Source: Vombatus ursinus (lineage: Eukaryota; Chordata; Mammalia; Diprotodontia; Vombatidae). Taken from it: 64,000 bases of DNA. The stretch is from assembly GCF_900497805.2 (NCBI RefSeq), contig NW_020954562.1, forward strand, positions 23,837,722 to 23,901,721. The letters run 5' to 3'. The notes beneath the pieces are model-generated. The model did not search any database. It had not been told where the DNA came from and saw nothing but the letters and a program-made list of their open reading frames with translations. The first letter of the stretch is position 1, and every line of letters starts with the position of its first letter. Positions 59,398-64,000 of the stretch are shown piece after piece. The position numbers and the translations under genes were made by a program.

Positions 59398-60144
59398 CTA
59401 AATAATGAGAAGCATGATTAAGTACCACTCAGGCTCATGTATTAAAAGAGAGAAAATAAAAATTAAATGCATACATTTTGAATAAAGATTTTTAAACAAC
59501 AACAACAAGGTTTTTAAAGAGTTACTTCCTGTCATCACTCTCGGTAAAATTATCAGGCTTTGTAAGTCATGTACAATTCAATACAATTTTTCATAGTAAC
59601 TTCATACGCAAAAGATGTGACAACAAATCCTAGAACACAATCTCTCTTTGTATTCTTCTCATTCATGTGCCTCCAAAATATAAAATCAAAAGAAAGAGTT
59701 GGCATTTTTCTTGTTACCTCTGGCTACTTTTTGAGATCTACCCTCACATCACCACTTGGCAAACTCGCTTCCTTTGAAGTTCGTAACATTGAATTTTATC
59801 TCTCTTAACTGATCCTTGCTACTTCCATGTAGGCCATTTTCAATATCTAGCCCAAGTTCTTCAGTATCCCATAATCTTCCCTCCTACTTGCTTTCGTTTT
59901 TTTGGATTGATAATATTTCCAAACACCCTAGCCTTTTAAATCAAACTTCTCATTGCTTATAATCTTCATCTATACTCAAAGTATCCAAAGAGATGGACCC
60001 ACTTGATATTTCCCACCATTCAAGATGAAATTTCCCTTTATGCTTGCAACCCCCTATCTTTTGACCTCTTCCACATTTACCCCTCTCTGTACTCTCCACA
60101 ACCTTTAGTTCCTCAATTCCTTTCTGTTCTCCGATCAACCACAG

Positions 60145-60345
60145 GTTTAAAAATTTTGAGCTGAAAGGGATCTTAGAGGCAATCAAGTACAACTTGCATC
60201 ATTTTACAAATGAGGAAAGTGAGCTTCAGAGAAGATAAGTGATTCAGGTCATACAGTGAGTAGGTAGTGAGTAGCAAAGCCAAGATTTCAACTTGGGTCA
60301 TTTGGCTCCAAATCTACCATTCTTTCCACTATATTATGTTGCTGT
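60145..60345 (-). mobile_element. MIR-like SINE
   Basis: 'gagctgaaagggatcttaga', 'acaaatgaggaaagtgagct' and 'ttccactatattatgttgct' are in inverted order. Confidence 0.75.
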
Positions 60346-60469
60346 ACCCCAAACTTGAGTCTCTTTTCACTTTACTCTTCTGATTTTCATATGCTAAAAT
60401 CCTCAAACTTTGATCATTAAAGTTTAGTAATGTTCCCTTAATCATTAAATATGATATCTTCCTCCCCCC

Positions 60470-61490
60470 CCCCCAAAAAAAATAACCTTCTGATTCTTCT
60501 TGATATTTCTGCATTTGGCACTTTTCATCATTTCACGGTCATGGATACTCTCTTTTCCCTTGGTTTTAATAATATCACTCTCTTCTGGTTCACTTACCTG
60601 TCTAACTTTCAATGTTTCATCCTCTTTTTACTTGTTAAGTATTATGTCCACACAGGTTACTTCTCCAAGCACACCAGCTTCCATCACATCTAAATAGTTG
60701 CTAAGTCCTATTGATTTTGTCCTCACAATACCTCTTAGATCTGTCACTTTTCTCCAATTACATTGCCAACAGCCTATCTCAGGCCCTCATTATCTTTAGC
60801 ATGGATTAATATAACAGAGCCTGAACTCATCTCATCCAGTTGTATTCCTCTCATGCACCTAGGTGAAAAAAAAAAAAAGAGCTTCCCAAGATACACGATG
60901 CCAAGCCTTGCCAACTGCTCAAAAATATGCCATGGATCCCTACTGTTTTTTGACAAAGCATAAATATTTCAACTCAGCATTTGATCTGACTCTAGTATCC
61001 CATTCTTACAATCAAACTCTGACTCCATCTTATCACTTCAAACTCATTTTACATTGCTTCTCTTATACAATTTATATTCCACCCAAACTGATCTTCCCAT
61101 TGCTCCTTGAACTATCCATATTATCTCTCACATTCATGCATTTTCCCCATTTGTCTTGGCTGGAAAGTATTCTCTCAACATCTTCATCTTTTAGAATCTT
61201 TCTCTTCCTTCAAGGGTCATATCATTTGTCCATTCCTCTGTGAGACATTCTCAGCCACTCCAGCCAAATCTTTTCCCCACAGATAAATGAGTTTTCTCCT
61301 TTTTTCAGATTTTGATTGCTCCTTTGCAGCTATCATACCCTAATTTTTCCTGAATATATGCTACTTCTGCCCCAGTGGAACATAATCTCCTTGAGGGTAG
61401 GAAATGTGTCATTCTTATCCTTGTGTTCAAAGAGCCAAGCACATTGAATTGTTCATATTAGGCATTCAGTATTTTCCTTTATTGAACTGA
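60470..61490 (+). mobile_element. L2-clade LINE, reverse-transcriptase fragment through 3' end
   Basis: A frame at about 60530-60620 encodes MDTLFSLGFNNITLFWFTYL, matching the L2 reverse-transcriptase DTLFSLGF-type segment. After a deletion the 3' part continues with 'aacagcctatctcaggccct', 'aactgatcttcccattgctc', 'tccttcaagggtcatatcat' and 'aacataatctccttgagggt'. It ends at 'aagcacattgaattgttcat'. A 13-nt A run at 60864-60876 interrupts it. All the open frames reported here are pieces of this LINE. Confidence 0.75.
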
Positions 61491-61954
61491 AGATAAATGC
61501 TATGCCGGGGAATCAGGGTAATTTATTGGAAGTTGGAGGATTTGAGTTGGCCTTTCAAGGACTAGTGGCAGAGAGATGGTTGACTAGGATAGGGACAGGG
61601 AAAATATATAGTCACCCCACTTCTAGACCAAAGTAAAAACCTAGTGACCAAACCTGAGATGATAAGAGTATGAGGAAAGATCAAATATCATAAACTGATA
61701 ATGAAAAGAGACATTTTTTTCCCTAATGGAAATAAAAAAGGTTGTTCCAGGTAAATGAAGTTCACCTAAATGGGTTAAGTTATTCCTCATTAGTCCAGGA
61801 TTTAATATTCAGCAAACTAAGAGTCTCATTTTCATTTAAATTTCACCTTCTCCTTTAGCCCTCACATTTATTTAGCTACTGATTCATGTGGATTAAAGTT
61901 TTTTTCTATTGTTTTCACTTTCAGTTTCAATTGCAACACCACTCCTCAAATTCA

Positions 61955-62165
61955 AGTGTTTGTCATTTCACATCTAAACTACAGCAGTAGCCTTCAAATT
62001 AGGTTCTCCTTCTCAATATCTCTCTCTTGCTCCCCTCTCCCAAGACATTCCATTCTTCAAACAACTGTAAAATTAATCATCCTAAAGCACAACTCTCATC
62101 ATGTCATTCTCCCTATTCAAAGACTATAAAGGCTCTTATTTTTGCTCCTTTAGGATAAAGAATGA
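61955..62165 (+). mobile_element. L2-clade LINE 3' UTR fragment
   Basis: 'taaactacagcagtagcctt', 'catcctaaagcacaactctc' and 'atcatgtcattctccctatt' follow the L2 'cctaaagcacaggtctgacc' region. It ends at the point where L2 continues with 'aggataaa'. Confidence 0.7.
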
Positions 62166-62169
62166 ACTC

Positions 62170-63730
62170 AATTCAATTGTATAGAAGGGAAAGAGAAGGC
62201 TGGATAGCATTTGGGGAATTGTACAATGCTTTCAAAAGTTTCAAGCCTTTCTATGATACAAAATCCAATGTTTGTTTTTTTGTTTTTTTTGTTTTTTTTT
62301 TAAACATCAATGTTCTTTCAGGAACTCAATACGACTATAACTCACAGAATACTACAGTCTCTGAGCAATCAAAATTGCCAAAGGGCAATGAAGAGATACA
62401 TAGTGGCCTTAAATAGGTGGAGAACATTGTACACAAAAAGCAGAATGATAATGTCATCCAAGAGATGTATAACAAGAAAAAAAGGTGGACCTGAATAAAG
62501 CATAAAAGGGGGGCAACCCACATTATGCAGTGATCTCCATATAATGGTGTGAGATAAAGAAGAACCTGAGATCCAAGGGTGAACCACCTATGGAGGATGC
62601 CAATGAGAGTCATGGTTAGGTTATAATCTCCACCACTGGCAAAAATACTCACATTGAGAAGATCTGCTGGAGAATTTAAGATTGCAAATACATACACATT
62701 ACAAATGTACATATATTATCTGTATACCAAGATTTTAAATACTGTAAGTGTAATGAGTTGGTTATTTTTTGCATCTTCATTAAAAATTATATCATAAAAT
62801 ATCTTATTTTTTTATAAGTGAGGTAATCTCAGAGATCTTTAAACAAGTTCAATATCACATAAAATATACTCTTTCCTTTAAATGATATAGATGAATGAGG
62901 AAAGTATGTCCAACTACTCAATAGGAACACCCATCATTTTACCTGGTGGCCTGTGGTTAGGGGTTTGAAATTGTCCAAAGGTGATGGGATTAAGGTAGAG
63001 GAAAAGACAGCTACCTGCTATTCTTGGATGCCATTCAGCACCAGGGTACAGAGGCATTTACTGTACCTAACCTGCTCTGTGGAGACCATATGATCCAAGG
63101 AAAAACAATGCCTTATTAATATGACTCAGGAGTGTCATAGAAAAAAAATAATAGAAATATATGTAGAATGTATTCAGAAGACAAGCAATTTTAAAATTAT
63201 CTTAAATTTATTATTTAATACTATCTTTTTATAAGTGTTGTTCTTTTAAAAATAGCATCATGACAAATGCAACTTCTAGGACTGAAGGTTCAGATTTTCA
63301 TTTAGCTTATAAATATCATAAATGGAAGGCAAATAAGCAGATTTCCCATTGCCTTACAATGGTAAATATTTCAAAATATTAAGTGAAAAAATATACACTA
63401 GCAAAACTTTAATTGAATAATGGCCTAATTCTCTTAGGGACATTTACTTCTACATATCAATTATTTTTAAGAAAAGAACAAGAAAAAAAGAACCCAATAA
63501 AGATATCTGCAATGTTATGGAAAAAAAATAACAACCCCCCCCAAAAAAGAAATAAACTTACCCGTATCCTTTCTACTATCAATCAACTTCAGTCAATAGA
63601 TTTTTTGAACAATGGCCTTAGGTTAAACAATTTAGAGTTTGGTGAATAAAGAAGGATAGTTACATTAGAATCATCCTTCCAAAATACTGGGAAATGGTAC
63701 CAGGAACCTTTCATTGAACAGAAGGTCAAT
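62170..63730. other. Intronic DNA, nothing recognised
   Basis: Mixed sequence with short T-rich and A-rich runs (62275-62300, 63520-63550). Overlapping open frames on both strands at 62160-62712 have no family resemblance. Confidence 0.35.
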
Positions 63731-63734
63731 CTTT

Positions 63735-63975
63735 CTTTGCTCCTGGAGGCAGGAAAATGTGAGTTTAAATCCAGCCTCCTACACTTATTACCTGTCTCAC
63801 TCTGGGCAAGTCACTTAACCTCTGTCTGCCTCGTTTTCTTAAATAGTCAAATGGACATAATGATTAGCACCTAACTCCTAGAATTGTTTCATGGATCAAA
63901 TGAAATAATATTTGTAAAGTGCTTAGCATAGTGTCTGGCACATAGCAGGCACTTAATAAATACACGTTCCCTTCC
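63735..63975 (+). mobile_element. CORE-SINE with L2-like tail
   Basis: 'gtgagtttaaatccagcctc', 'ctctgggcaagtcacttaac', 'agtgcttagcatagtgtctg' and 'cacatagcaggcacttaata' in order. Near-complete. Confidence 0.85.
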
Positions 63976-64000
63976 ATCTCCTTACCCCTTAACATCATGA

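Noticed and set aside
60451-61243. Several frames of 60-126 codons as a small gene cluster
   Set aside because: All fall inside one L2 copy and correspond to its reverse-transcriptase and 3' UTR.
62160-62712. Overlapping 84-, 62-, 125- and 72-codon frames on both strands
   Set aside because: No family resemblance. Overlap on both strands is typical of chance open frames in low-GC sequence.

Overview
The window looks like a chromosome segment from a marsupial, probably an Australian one. The only protein-coding sequence I recognise is the last coding exon of FSTL5 (follistatin-like 5), on the minus strand at 12308-13010. It encodes the C-terminal 233 residues and ends in the expected [17 protein letters not shown]. 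The 3' UTR and flank lie below 12308. Everything above 13010 should be the last FSTL5 intron, because I found no second exon in the remaining 51 kb. The organism call rests on the repeats: dozens of tRNA-headed CORE/MIR-type SINEs, many with an RTE/BovB-like 3' tail; a short, well-preserved WALLSI-like SINE at 17018-17170; marsupial-type L1 3' ends; and L2/CR1-clade LINE 3' ends. I saw no copy of the SINE that dominates opossum DNA, which favours an Australian lineage.

Layout. 1-9.4 kb: L2 fragments, a ~630 bp interspersed repeat (370-1000), SINEs, a truncated palindromic hAT element, and a CR1/L3 LINE (8160-9415). 9.4-12.3 kb: FSTL5 3' flank and 3' UTR with a purine-rich tract. 12.3-13.0 kb: the FSTL5 terminal exon. 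13-28 kb: intron with scattered SINEs, a SINE nested in an L2 (17 kb), a 38-bp tandem duplication (19.2 kb) and a long L2 (22.2-23.1 kb). 28.7-29.6 kb: remnant of an autonomous hAT-Charlie transposon with a decayed BED-finger reading frame. 32.6-33.2 kb: a probable solo LTR fossil. 34-42.3 kb: SINEs, an L1 tail, AT-rich palindromic DNA and a degenerate tRNA-Gln(CUG) copy. 43.8-44.6 kb: L2. 46.4-48.9 kb: a nested block in which a plus-strand L1 sits inside a minus-strand L1 endonuclease region. 51.2-52.1 kb: another L1 with an 11-bp target duplication. 52.6-64 kb: L2s, SINEs and two adjacent hAT elements with 8-bp duplications (57.3-57.8 kb).

Nearly all longer open frames are chance or repeat-derived. 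Several intronic stretches that look repeat-free could be conserved regulatory DNA, but that cannot be decided from one sequence. I saw no CRISPR array, prokaryotic operon or novel gene system. Repeat boundaries are read by eye and are approximate unless a target-site duplication is given.
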